From positions 1-64,000 of the forward strand of contig CANDNT010000004.1 in the NCBI GenBank assembly GCA_947387485.1: a stretch of DNA of 64,000 bases. The letters are read 5' to 3'. The notes beneath the pieces are model-generated. The model saw nothing but the letters and a program-made list of their open reading frames with translations, was not told the origin of the DNA and did not search any database. Source of the DNA: Aquimarina rhabdastrellae. GTDB lineage: Bacteria > Bacteroidota > Bacteroidia > Flavobacteriales > Flavobacteriaceae. The position numbers and the translations under genes were made by a program. Positions 19,775 through 29,023 of this stretch are shown here, in pieces (position 1 is the first letter of the stretch; the number at the start of each line of letters is the position of its first letter).

Positions 19775-20008
19775 TTATATATAAGGCTCTTGATGGTTAG
19801 ATTTTCTAAACTTTTTATAACATATAATGCTCCTATCAAAATACAATCTTTTTTTAATGACTTTAAATTCATCATCTTTCTTATCAATATTTAACGGATT
19901 TAATAAAGGTTGTTGATATTCAAATGCTCTTTTACAATCAGTAACATATATATAACTCATATAAAGTATCAATACTACTATCGTTATTATTTGTGTTATT
20001 CTATACAT
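19775..20008 (-). CDS. small membrane protein of unknown function
   Basis: This 77-residue protein has one membrane segment at about residues 5-22 (TQIITIVVLILYMSYIYV), followed by a basic tail rich in Lys and Arg. It starts 21 bases after the cyclase gene on the same strand, which suggests joint expression. I recognise no family. It may be a partner of the cyclase or a chance small gene; coding is likely because of its position and its clean start. Confidence 0.55.
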   Translation of the reverse strand: MYRITQIITIVVLILYMSYIYVTDCKRAFEYQQPLLNPLNIDKKDDEFKVIKKRLYFDRSIICYKKFRKSNHQEPYI

Positions 20009-20029
20009 TCATTAAAAAAGGATGATTTT

Positions 20030-21106
20030 TCAGCTATCTATAGCATGAATTTTTACTTTCTTCTTTTTTCCTTTAAGATTAATATTGCCGATATAGTTTT
20101 GTTTAAATGTGTTTATATTTTCTAAATTCTCTAAAAGTTCATTCGAAATAATTAAAGAAACCTCATATGTATTACATTCTTTTTGAATGTGCGATGAGAT
20201 ATTAATAACATCTCCATGATAAGCTAATTCTTTTTTTATTACTCCTATTTCTACAGCCATCACTTTACCTCCATGTAAACCTGCCTTAAATTGTGGAAAT
20301 ACGCCATGCTTTTCTAAATAGGCTTTTTTCTTTTTGTACAATAAATCTTGAAAAGCAAAAAATACCTTTATACAATTATTATTATATATTCCTTTATGAT
20401 ACGGCCAACTTAAAACAGCTTCATCACCTACATATTGGTATATTTCTGCGTCATATGCTTTTATTACTTCATTTATATCATAAAAGCATTCTTGTAATAG
20501 TTGACTGTATTTGAGATGCCCTAACTTTTCTGCATATGCAGTAGAAGATTTTAAATCCAAAAACATGAAAATTCGTTTTTCTTCTTTTGGTATTTTATAC
20601 CTTCCTAACAATAATTTGAATAATACTCCTTTTCCAAATTTATCTTCAACAAATCTTAAAAATGAGAATAGGATGGCAGAGAAAACGGTATAAATCAAGA
20701 TTACTAAAAACGTTTTATCCTCTCTCCACCATCCAAATTCATTGTCAATGTTTATCTCATACACAGTATTAATTGATTCAATAATTCCTGTTGATATACA
20801 TATCACTATACATAAATACAATACTGTCAATACAAATAAATTAACCCAAATCGGCAATTTTTTTGAGGTATATTTTTCAAATACATAGATCGTGGTTGCG
20901 TGTACAAATCCTATCAGAAATCCATAAAATACAAATACAACAATGTGATTGTAAATACTAAGATTAGGAATTATTGAATTTAAATATTCTGTTTCATAAG
21001 TACCATAATGCCTATAAATAGCAAACAATACAAACATCAAAATCCAAAAAATAATAGCATCTTTTAAAATTTTCAGGTATTGATTTATTTTTATCTTACT
21101 ATTCAT
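20030..21106 (-). CDS. membrane-bound class III adenylate/guanylate cyclase
   Basis: This 358-residue protein has about four membrane segments in residues 15-155 and a class III cyclase catalytic domain at about 175-350. The two metal-binding aspartates are in FMFLDLKSSTAY (Asp184) and YQYVGDEAVLSW (Asp228). LHGGKVMAVEIGVIKKELAYHGDVIN matches the second half of the active site. It should make cAMP or a related cyclic nucleotide from NTP at the inner membrane. It lies 30 bases after the DUF2141 gene in what seems a four-gene operon. Base specificity cannot be read with confidence. Confidence 0.87.
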   Translation of the reverse strand: MNSKIKINQYLKILKDAIIFWILMFVLFAIYRHYGTYETEYLNSIIPNLSIYNHIVVFVFYGFLIGFVHATTIYVFEKYTSKKLPIWVNLFVLTVLYLCIVICISTGIIESINTVYEINIDNEFGWWREDKTFLVILIYTVFSAILFSFLRFVEDKFGKGVLFKLLLGRYKIPKEEKRIFMFLDLKSSTAYAEKLGHLKYSQLLQECFYDINEVIKAYDAEIYQYVGDEAVLSWPYHKGIYNNNCIKVFFAFQDLLYKKKKAYLEKHGVFPQFKAGLHGGKVMAVEIGVIKKELAYHGDVINISSHIQKECNTYEVSLIISNELLENLENINTFKQNYIGNINLKGKKKKVKIHAIDS

Positions 21107-21136
21107 GCTTAATGATATTATAAGGTGCTATATAGT

Positions 21137-21559
21137 TTAACCTTTCAACCTTACCTTAATCTCTTTGGAAGTATTATCAATAACAAATTTTGTTTCTTCC
21201 CATTTAGGCATTCCATAACCCGGATTATTTGATACTCCAACAGGTTCTTTAGGCATTCCTAACCAACTAGCATCCATTTTACCGTTATCATTTACATCGT
21301 GATAAATAGAAACTGCGTAAATTCCATAAGGAATATCGTTAAATGCAATTCTTCCTACCTCGTCAAAAGAACTTATCATCTTTTTTGAAAAAGCATTTTC
21401 TAAAAAATTGTCTTCATTAGAAAACAATTCAACATATATAGTTCCTTTCTTTTCTGTTATGTTTGTTACATCAATAGTTAATGTAGCTTTATTTTCTTGT
21501 GCATAAACTGCTGTAGTGCATCCAAAAATAAATATCAATAGTTTACCAAAGTTTTTCAT
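21137..21559 (-). CDS. secreted DUF2141 protein
   Basis: This 140-residue protein has a signal peptide at 1-20 and the DUF2141 pattern: GTIYVELFSNEDNFLENAF, then DIPYGIYAVSIYHDVNDNGKMD, GMPKEPVGVSNN and a C-terminal strand. The YAVSIYHDVNDNGKMD segment resembles a small prealbumin-like beta fold with an Asp-rich loop. The family has no established biochemical role. It starts two bases after the preceding gene's stop, so the two are tightly coupled. Confidence 0.85.
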   Translation of the reverse strand: MKNFGKLLIFIFGCTTAVYAQENKATLTIDVTNITEKKGTIYVELFSNEDNFLENAFSKKMISSFDEVGRIAFNDIPYGIYAVSIYHDVNDNGKMDASWLGMPKEPVGVSNNPGYGMPKWEETKFVIDNTSKEIKVRLKG

Positions 21560-21561
21560 CT

Positions 21562-22521
21562 TTATCTCTTTTTATTGTTTTTTTCCTTTTTCATCATTTT
21601 TCCTATTAAGTCATATGCTATACCAATAGAGAATACTGGTCGTGATTTAGGCTCAAAATCATACAAATCATTACCATCGTCATCTACTAGAGTATAATCA
21701 TCTGATAGTGTATAACCTAAATTCGCTTTAAGCTTCCAGGCATCACCTAATGTATGGTTATACCCTATATTAAAAGAAAAACTAGTGTATTGTGCTCTTT
21801 TAGCTTCTCTACCATCAATCATTAATGGGGTATCATCAGACAAATTTGCGTCAAATCCTAAAGGCAATAAAAATGCTTTTATAGATTGTTTATCATTGAA
21901 TTTATAATTGACTGAAGTTTCTGGGAATCCTAACGAATAGGAGAACTTAGGGTTTACTATCCTAGAATAACTTATTGCTGGGGTTACTAGTTTTTTACCA
22001 TTTAACCTAATCGTTCCTACTCCTAAACTTAATGCTGATCCTTTTTTTGAATTCCCCCAATATTTAGTAATCATAGCAAGACCATCCAGAGACACATCTT
22101 CTGAAGTAAAACTACCAGCCAAATTGGAATTTATATTAGGATTAAAAATTCCTGTAATCTCCCAGTTGTTCTTTAATGGATGTGCATAAATAAAATTATA
22201 AGCAAAGCTGTAAAAATTATCTAAGCTCTCAGTATTTACACCATATACTTTATTATAATTCAAATGTGTAATTCCTGCATTTATTCCTTGCATTAACATT
22301 CCTTTACCTATCTTAGTTTGAAATGGCAAATTGATTTCTGCATGTAATGTACTAAAGTCAAAATCATCATTACTTGGAGAATAAATAAATTGGGTATTTA
22401 AAACTTCTGGCGGGGCACCCATTGGGATATCATCTTGCTCTTTTGTTGTATTTCCTGCTTGAGAAAAACCTTTGAAACTAACGCTAACTAACATACATAC
22501 GATAAAAACTCTCTTCATCAT
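21562..22521 (-). CDS. outer-membrane beta-barrel protein (DUF6268-like)
   Basis: The start is placed at 22521, giving 319 residues: MMKRVFIVCMLVSVSFKGFSQ is a clear signal peptide, while a longer reading from 22635 adds 38 residues that spoil it. The mature part has alternating beta strands with outer-membrane character (ALSLGVGTIRLNG, YTSFSFNIGYNHTLGDAWKLKANLGYTLSDDY) and ends IGIAYDLIG before a Lys-rich tail. It heads a four-gene series with DUF2141, cyclase and a small membrane protein. Phased repeats upstream at 22642-22671 resemble those before the RND operon. The DUF6268 name is from general resemblance. Confidence 0.78.
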   Translation of the reverse strand: MMKRVFIVCMLVSVSFKGFSQAGNTTKEQDDIPMGAPPEVLNTQFIYSPSNDDFDFSTLHAEINLPFQTKIGKGMLMQGINAGITHLNYNKVYGVNTESLDNFYSFAYNFIYAHPLKNNWEITGIFNPNINSNLAGSFTSEDVSLDGLAMITKYWGNSKKGSALSLGVGTIRLNGKKLVTPAISYSRIVNPKFSYSLGFPETSVNYKFNDKQSIKAFLLPLGFDANLSDDTPLMIDGREAKRAQYTSFSFNIGYNHTLGDAWKLKANLGYTLSDDYTLVDDDGNDLYDFEPKSRPVFSIGIAYDLIGKMMKKEKNNKKR

Positions 22522-22641
22522 AAAATTTTTAAAAATTAACACGTAAGATTTCCTTATAAAATTCTTTTTAATAGAACTTTGGAAATCAATTACTAAATCG
22601 TTGGCAAATAATGGAATAAATAAAGAGAGGTTCAATTAAAA

Positions 22642-22671
22642 ATGATAACGCGTTTATTTTTAATGAGGAAA
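22642..22671 (-). promoter_or_regulatory. candidate LytTR-regulator site upstream of the outer-membrane-protein operon
   Basis: The plus-strand words atgataacg (22642) and atgaggaaa (22663) start 21 bp apart, a typical LytTR half-site phase. The longer word aatgaggaaacgcattta resembles aatgaggagtagcattta at 30242. The half-sites are degenerate. It lies in a 300-base gene-free stretch (22522-22821). Confidence 0.45.
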
Positions 22672-22731
22672 CGCATTTATGATTTAAAATCCTATTTGAT
22701 CATCAATAAAATACGTATTATTAATAAACAA

Positions 22732-22769
22732 TTCAGTCCTTAATTTTAAAAGTAAAACTAAGGACTGAA
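22732..22769 (-). terminator. hairpin after the RND-efflux/two-component operon
   Basis: A perfect 11-bp stem (ttcagtcctta and taaggactgaa, 16-base loop) lies 53 bases past the stop of the response regulator at 22822. A T-rich tract follows on the minus strand. Confidence 0.65.
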
Positions 22770-22821
22770 ACACTAAAGTAATTCAATACAACAACTATAT
22801 TATTGATATGCATTTATGAAT

Positions 22822-23523
22822 TCAATACAATAATTTTAATAAATTTTCTTTATAATTTCTACTCACCGTTAATTTAGCTCCATTAACCTGTACTAAATTT
22901 CCTTCTATTGACTCAAAATGATCGAAATTTATAATAAATGACTTATGTATTTTAACAAAATTGTACTCTTTCAGTTTTTCATCTATATTTTTAAGTGTAC
23001 TTAATACCATTATTTTTGTATCTGTAGTATGCACATGAATATAGTTCCAATCTGATTCTATATAAATTATGTCTTTTACAAAAACTTTGACTACTCTTTT
23101 GTCTACTTTAAACATTAAAAAATCTGTAGTATTTGAAGCTAGTTTTGTTTGTTGCAATTCAATGATATCAATTGCTTTACTTGTTGCTTTTACAAAACGT
23201 GAAAAACCTACAGGTTTCAAAAGGTAATCAGTGATATTAAGCTCATAACCTTCAATAGCATACTCAGAATAAGCTGTAGTAAGTATTATTTGAGCCGTTG
23301 TTGCAATTGACTTTAAAAACTCAATTCCTGTCATTTCTGGCATTTGTATATCCAGATATATAATTTGTACTTCAGAGAGTTTATCAAAATTTAATAATTG
23401 AACAGGTGAGATAAAACTCCCTATCAAATTTAAATTATCCATTTTTTCTATATAATTCTCTAAAAGAAGCATATTATGCTGCTCATCTTCAACTATAACG
23501 CAGTTTATTTTTGTGTTTTTCAT
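22822..23523 (-). CDS. LytTR-family response regulator of the RND operon
   Basis: This 233-residue protein has a receiver domain at about 1-120 (acidic VEDE near residue 11, phospho-acceptor Asp in IIYLDIQMPEMTG, TTAYSEYAIEGY and LLKPV) and a LytTR DNA-binding domain at about 130-233 (IIYIESDWNYIHVHT, FVKIHKSFIINF). It overlaps the kinase gene by 4 bp (ATGA), so translation is coupled. It probably regulates the RND genes upstream of it and perhaps the outer-membrane-protein operon next door. Confidence 0.93.
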   Translation of the reverse strand: MKNTKINCVIVEDEQHNMLLLENYIEKMDNLNLIGSFISPVQLLNFDKLSEVQIIYLDIQMPEMTGIEFLKSIATTAQIILTTAYSEYAIEGYELNITDYLLKPVGFSRFVKATSKAIDIIELQQTKLASNTTDFLMFKVDKRVVKVFVKDIIYIESDWNYIHVHTTDTKIMVLSTLKNIDEKLKEYNFVKIHKSFIINFDHFESIEGNLVQVNGAKLTVSRNYKENLLKLLY

Positions 23524-24545
23524 GAGCTTTTAATTTTTAAACTTACTTTATAAATATCATCTGTATTATTAATGGTCAAATCCATACTTTCTTTATAAAT
23601 CAAAGTCAATCTGTTTTTGATATTTTCTAAACCAATTCCTTGATTGTCTAAAATTTTAGGCTTCAACACTGTTGAAATTGTATTTTCTATATCAAAATAG
23701 ATATAATCTTGATCAGTTCTTAACATGATATTCACCCAAGCGTTTTCTTCTATAGCTAATTGACTATGTTTAAATGCATTTTCTATAAAGGTCAATAATA
23801 TTAAAGGTGCTATTTTAACTGTTTGATCACATGTTGTATAATCAAAATCTATTTGTTGTTTCTTTTTTATTTTAAATTTTTGGAATTCGATATAATGATT
23901 TAAATATTCTATTTCTTTTGACAATACGATAAAATCAACATCTGCTTCATAAATAACATACCTTAACATTTTTGTCAATTCCATTATCTTATCAGGTGTT
24001 CTTTCATCTCTAAGGTATGCTATAGAATAAATATTACTTAAGGCATTAAATAAAAAATGTGGATTAAGTTGGTTTTTTAAATGTGTAAGTTCTGATTCTG
24101 TATTTAATGCTTTTAATTCTGATATTTCTACTTGATGTTCTTTATTTTTTTCTGATAGCAAATTAAATTTACTAAACATCATCGATATTGTAACGGCTCC
24201 TATAATGAAAGATAAAGTCATAAAAATTTCAAAAGAGACACTGCTACCTCTTTTGATACTAACAGCTTCTATATCTTTAAGTAAAACACTTGATAATAAC
24301 GCAATAACAATTAGCATTACATACCAAAATGCAAGTTGACATCTAGCTGTTCTTGAAGTATTGAGCTTTTTGTCTAATCGTCTATAAATATTAAAAGCAA
24401 TAGTAACACACATTGTCGATATGGTTGCCAATAAAATACTATTCCAAACATTAGCCTCTTCAAAATTTTCAAAAAAAATGACTGTCCATAAAATAGCTAT
24501 TATAAATGAACCTACTCGCTTTATCTTTATGACTTCTCTTTCCAA
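23520..24545 (-). CDS. LytS/YpdA-type sensor histidine kinase
   Basis: This 341-residue protein has four membrane segments in the first 125 residues, a short coiled linker, and a His_kinase domain with the phosphorylated His in LKNQLNPHFLFNALSNIYS. The ATPase part includes PLILLTFIENAFKHS and GIGLENIKNRLTLIY. No separate extracytoplasmic sensor domain is seen, so it probably senses through its membrane part. It lies 8 bases after the TolC-like gene, so efflux components and sensor are made together. Confidence 0.92.
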   Translation of the reverse strand: MEREVIKIKRVGSFIIAILWTVIFFENFEEANVWNSILLATISTMCVTIAFNIYRRLDKKLNTSRTARCQLAFWYVMLIVIALLSSVLLKDIEAVSIKRGSSVSFEIFMTLSFIIGAVTISMMFSKFNLLSEKNKEHQVEISELKALNTESELTHLKNQLNPHFLFNALSNIYSIAYLRDERTPDKIMELTKMLRYVIYEADVDFIVLSKEIEYLNHYIEFQKFKIKKKQQIDFDYTTCDQTVKIAPLILLTFIENAFKHSQLAIEENAWVNIMLRTDQDYIYFDIENTISTVLKPKILDNQGIGLENIKNRLTLIYKESMDLTINNTDDIYKVSLKIKSS

Positions 24546-24553
24546 AACTGATT

Positions 24554-25858
24554 TTACTTTTCAATAAAATTAACTAATCTTCCAGATATTCTTAACAAAT
24601 TATATTCAATCAATTTAGCATTAAGCTTAGCTGTTGCTATATTGGTTATTGATTGTATCAGGTTTTGTTGTGCTTCTCTAAACTGAATATTTGTAATTTG
24701 ACCATTTTTTAAGAGTTCATGACTAAAATTTAAATTCAATTCTGTTGCTTGTAGATTTGCTGTTTCTGTTTTTAAGTTTTCTAATTGATTTTGATAATCT
24801 AACCAAAGTTCTCTTAAAGTTCTTTCTATCTGTAATTCTTGTTGCTTAAGCGAAAATTCTTGATTTTCAATATTGAGTTTTGCATTATTTATTCTTCTTT
24901 TCTGCTGTCCTCCATTAAAAATATTAAAACTAAGATTTAAACTTGTTTGAAATTGCCCTGTGTTGGTAGATGGATCATCTTGACCATTATAAGAATAACC
25001 AGAGCGCAATGATAATTTAGGTAGCGTATTCGATTTTTCTATCTGTAAATTCTGCTTGCTCTGTAATAAAAGATTTTTATTACTCAATAAATTAACATTA
25101 TTTGCCTTAGCCTCTACAATTAGATCATCTATATTAAAAATAGCAAAAGTTTTTATATTCTTATCTACATTAAAATTACTATTTGTCCATTCAGAGTTTA
25201 TTAATTCTACCAATTGCAATTTCTGTTTATTATACCTATTAGATACATTCATTAAAGCAATACTATCATTATTAAAATCTACTCTAGCATTTAACAAATC
25301 TAACCGTCTATTAATTCCGAATTCATTTTCTGTTGCTGCTCTTTGAAGCCTATCTTTGGATATCTCTAAAGATTTTTCTCTAGCCAATTTATTTTCATAT
25401 TCTGTTAATGCTAACAAATAAGCATTAGTTACTTGTAGAATAGTATTTTCAATTGCAGTTCTATTTTGTAGTTGAGCTTGACCTAACTGTGTCTTTAACA
25501 GTTGAAAACGATACTTTCTATTCCCACCTTCATATAAGGTTTGATTAACTTCTATTCCTGCATTATACGTCAAGGCTTTAGTAGGGTTTTCTGGATTATT
25601 TTGACCATTAAAAAACAACTGATTGGTATTGGTTATTGCATATTGATATCCACCATTAAAGTTTATTGAGGGTAATAATCCTGCTTCTCCTTTTTTAGCA
25701 TTATTCTTGGCTATTTCTGTCTTATTGTTAGCCATTTTAATACCATAATTATTTTCTAAAGCCATATCTATAGCTTTATCCAACGTGAGTAATGTTTGTC
25801 CTTTTGCTGCTATAGCTACAAAAGAGAAAAAAACGATATATATATATTTAATATTCAT
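24554..25858 (-). CDS. TolC-family outer-membrane efflux protein
   Basis: This 434-residue protein has a signal peptide at 1-20 and two internally similar halves rich in long helices, as in TolC: LTLDKAIDMALENNYGIKMANN near the N-terminus, LYEGGNRKYRF and FNIFNGGQQKRRINNAKLNIENQ at the corresponding positions. It should be the outer-membrane exit duct for the RND pump, which ends 7 bases upstream. Length is typical of the family. Confidence 0.93.
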   Translation of the reverse strand: MNIKYIYIVFFSFVAIAAKGQTLLTLDKAIDMALENNYGIKMANNKTEIAKNNAKKGEAGLLPSINFNGGYQYAITNTNQLFFNGQNNPENPTKALTYNAGIEVNQTLYEGGNRKYRFQLLKTQLGQAQLQNRTAIENTILQVTNAYLLALTEYENKLAREKSLEISKDRLQRAATENEFGINRRLDLLNARVDFNNDSIALMNVSNRYNKQKLQLVELINSEWTNSNFNVDKNIKTFAIFNIDDLIVEAKANNVNLLSNKNLLLQSKQNLQIEKSNTLPKLSLRSGYSYNGQDDPSTNTGQFQTSLNLSFNIFNGGQQKRRINNAKLNIENQEFSLKQQELQIERTLRELWLDYQNQLENLKTETANLQATELNLNFSHELLKNGQITNIQFREAQQNLIQSITNIATAKLNAKLIEYNLLRISGRLVNFIEK

Positions 25859-25864
25859 TGACTT

Positions 25865-28800
25865 TTAATTTTTAACATGCTCCATTTCTGAAATAGCAGG
25901 TTCTAAGCTTTCTTTATTCTTTGGTTTTTCAAAATTGAATAGCCAAGCAAGGTAATATCTTCCATTATTTGATACCATGATAAGTACTGGCAATACGATT
26001 AAAGAAAGTATGGTAGCGATTAACAAACCATATGCTACAGTAATAGCCATAGGGGTAACTAATGCTGCTGCAGAAGAGTTAGAAAATATCAATGGGAATA
26101 ATCCTGACATTGTTGTGACTGTTGTTAATACTATAGGTCGAAAACGACTTTTTGAAGCAATAACAACAGCATTGTAAACAGAATGTCCTTCTTTTAACGC
26201 ATTATTATATGTTGCAATCAAGATAATAGCATTATTAACCATAACTCCTAAAAGAGCTATCATTCCTAAGTAGGATGTAAATCCTATTGATTTTCCATGT
26301 ATAGCATGTCCCCAAGCAACACCTATAAAGCTAAATGGTACTAAAACAAATACTAATAAAGTTTGTAGTTTTGAACGAAATGTAAACAAAATAGTTACAA
26401 ATAATAGAATTAAAAATATAGGTCCTATTTTCTGCATTGACTTGGCTGTAACTTCTAAATCTTCTTCCATTCCAGATTGTGCAAAAGAAATTTGAGGATA
26501 TTTCTCTTTTAACTTAGGGAGCACATTTGCTTCTATATTCTCTTTAATAAAATTGATGTTTACTTCATCATTTTTAGAATCTGCTTCTACTAGTAAACTA
26601 CGTTTACCATTATAGTGTGCTATGTCTACCAAGTTACGCTTGTATTTAAAATTCGCTATAGCACTTAATGGATATTCTTTACCATTAGACAATAGTATAC
26701 GCATTTCTTCAAGGTTACTGATATTTTTTCGTCCTAATTGAGCCAAACGAACCATTATACGTACATCTTCTTTATCTCTACTAAATCGCATGGCTTCGCT
26801 ACCATAAAACCCATTACGTACACTATTCATAACCTCGTCTAACGAAATACCTAATGCTATTGCTTTAGGTTTTAATGTAATTTCTATCTCTCTTGCTCCA
26901 GTTTTCTTATTATTAATTACATTTTTTAAATCACTAATTTTTCTTAATTCATTTTCTAAATCTGTACTAGCTGAATCTAATATTTTAAAATCATTACTAA
27001 TTAATTGTATCGATACTGGTTTACCCCAAAAATTGGATTGTACATAATTTACTTTTTGAGCTTCAGGTATATCTCCTACTAATTCTTTTACCTCTGCTAA
27101 AAAATCTTGAGCTTCATAATCTCTATAATCTGCTGTTTGTAACATTCCTCTATAACTCCCCGTGTTTTCTGAGGTAATATTAATCACACTATATCTCAAT
27201 GTTTCTAAAGAATCTTCTCTTCTTTTATCATATTCTTTACCTTTTGCTATAGCTGCTTCTTGTATCTTGTTTAGGTATTTTTCTGTAATTTGAATAGGTG
27301 TTCCAGGTGGCATTTCTAATTCTACTGTAAATGAATTATTATCTGCTCCTCCTATATCTCCTTGTCTAATAATACCTCTATTTAAGGAGCCTATAGTAAG
27401 TAAGAGAAATGCAAAAAGTATGGCAAATGTTAGTGCTTTATTTTTTAAACTAAAATGTAATATTGGTAAAAAATATTGATCTCTTATTTTATTAAAAAAA
27501 CCTGTAAAAAGCTGTTCAAACTTAGAGATTTTTCTTTCACCATTTAATGCTTTTGACTCTGCTATATGTCCTGGTAAAATAAAAGTTCCTTCAAAAAGAG
27601 AAAAAGCTAAAGCACTTATAATTACAATTGCCATTTCTGTAAAGAAACTTCCCATAAACCCATCCAAATAAAAAAATACCGTAAATGCGATGACAGTAGT
27701 AATTACTCCAGAATACACAGAAGGTAATACTTCTAGAGTTCCATCAACAGCAGCTGTTATAGCGTCTTTTCCTTTTAAATAATGATTATAAATATTCTCT
27801 GCTATAACAACTGCATCATCAACTAAAATTCCTAACACAACTATCATCCCAAATAGGGATACCGTATTGAATGTTATTGCAGTTAAAGCTCCTACTATAA
27901 ACATTCCAAAAATACTTATCGGTATACCTAATGCTACCCAAAATGACAGCCTTCTATTTAAAAATAGACTTAAAAACAATAGTACTAAAGCAAAGCCTTG
28001 TAATCCATTACTCATAAGAATATTTTTCATGGTCAATACTACATCGGATTTATCATCCAAAAGAGCTAAACTTGTATCTGTATGAGTAGCATTATAGGTT
28101 GCTATATAATCTTTAATAAGCTCTGAGGTTTCTCCTATATCTTCAAACTCGTTATTACTTATTACTAGAGATATCGCTCGTTCGCCATTAACATAGGTAG
28201 CATTAGGAGTTTCTTTCCATGTTTCATTCAAAGAGGCTACATCTTTTAATAAGACTACCCCCCCATTAGCTGCAGATCGTATAGGTATATACTGCAATTC
28301 ATCTGCATAGTATTTTTTTTGTTTTGTTCTAATAACCAATAATTCAGTATCTCCTCTTATAGTTCCTCCTGTTAAATCGATATTAGATTCCCTTATTTTT
28401 CTAGATACCTCTTCAAATGTAAGCTGGTAAGCTCTCATTTTATGCTGGTCAAGTGCTATTTCTATTTCTGGTTTTGGTAATCCATTAAAATTAATTTTTG
28501 ACACTCCTTCTTTTGCTAACAACTCTGTCTCAATACGCCTAGTTTCTTGTAATAGATCGTGTAAAGGAATGTTACCTCTAATGGAAATCGTTACTGCCTC
28601 TAATGCGAATTCACTCTTGGTAACTAATATCTTCTCCATTCCTACTGGAAAAGTATTAATACCATCTACAGCATTCTTAACCTTGAGGAGTACTTGATTG
28701 GCATCAAATTTTTCAGCTACTTTAATGGTAATAATTCCATTATCTTCAGATGAAGACGAGGTAACATTTCTTAATCCTTGTACACTTTGTAGGGCATTTT

Positions 28801-29005
28801 CTACTTTTAAAATAATACTTTGTTCTACTTCTACTGGCGAAGCTCCAGGATACACTGCTGTAATTTCTATAGTACGAGGGTCAAACTTAGGGTCATTTGA
28901 TGAGTTTATATTTATAAATGATAAATAACCAAAAATAAAAATGAGTCCCATCAAGATAGTTCCCATTTTGGGATACTTTATAAAGTATGTTATTAATGAC
29001 TTCAT
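25865..29005 (-). CDS. RND efflux pump inner-membrane subunit (AcrB/HAE type)
   Basis: This 1046-residue protein has the RND layout: N-terminal membrane helix, large periplasmic loop (VYPGASPVEVEQSI, VKNAVDGINTFP), a helix cluster with the proton-relay aspartate pair in GILVDDAVVIAENIY, a second loop, and a second cluster with GVMVNNAIILIATYN. The Asp pair and the lack of a metal-binding signature point to an organic-compound exporter and not a heavy-metal pump. It sits between the adaptor and TolC genes. The substrate may be a drug, detergent or self-made lipid. Confidence 0.94.
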   Translation of the reverse strand: MKSLITYFIKYPKMGTILMGLIFIFGYLSFININSSNDPKFDPRTIEITAVYPGASPVEVEQSIILKVENALQSVQGLRNVTSSSSEDNGIITIKVAEKFDANQVLLKVKNAVDGINTFPVGMEKILVTKSEFALEAVTISIRGNIPLHDLLQETRRIETELLAKEGVSKINFNGLPKPEIEIALDQHKMRAYQLTFEEVSRKIRESNIDLTGGTIRGDTELLVIRTKQKKYYADELQYIPIRSAANGGVVLLKDVASLNETWKETPNATYVNGERAISLVISNNEFEDIGETSELIKDYIATYNATHTDTSLALLDDKSDVVLTMKNILMSNGLQGFALVLLFLSLFLNRRLSFWVALGIPISIFGMFIVGALTAITFNTVSLFGMIVVLGILVDDAVVIAENIYNHYLKGKDAITAAVDGTLEVLPSVYSGVITTVIAFTVFFYLDGFMGSFFTEMAIVIISALAFSLFEGTFILPGHIAESKALNGERKISKFEQLFTGFFNKIRDQYFLPILHFSLKNKALTFAILFAFLLLTIGSLNRGIIRQGDIGGADNNSFTVELEMPPGTPIQITEKYLNKIQEAAIAKGKEYDKRREDSLETLRYSVINITSENTGSYRGMLQTADYRDYEAQDFLAEVKELVGDIPEAQKVNYVQSNFWGKPVSIQLISNDFKILDSASTDLENELRKISDLKNVINNKKTGAREIEITLKPKAIALGISLDEVMNSVRNGFYGSEAMRFSRDKEDVRIMVRLAQLGRKNISNLEEMRILLSNGKEYPLSAIANFKYKRNLVDIAHYNGKRSLLVEADSKNDEVNINFIKENIEANVLPKLKEKYPQISFAQSGMEEDLEVTAKSMQKIGPIFLILLFVTILFTFRSKLQTLLVFVLVPFSFIGVAWGHAIHGKSIGFTSYLGMIALLGVMVNNAIILIATYNNALKEGHSVYNAVVIASKSRFRPIVLTTVTTMSGLFPLIFSNSSAAALVTPMAITVAYGLLIATILSLIVLPVLIMVSNNGRYYLAWLFNFEKPKNKESLEPAISEMEHVKN

Positions 29006-29023
29006 ATAGTTTTATTCGGTATT

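Noticed and set aside
22522..22635. N-terminal extension of the outer-membrane protein from an ATG at 22635
   Set aside because: The 38 extra residues lack a signal pattern, and the internal start at 22521 gives a normal signal peptide.
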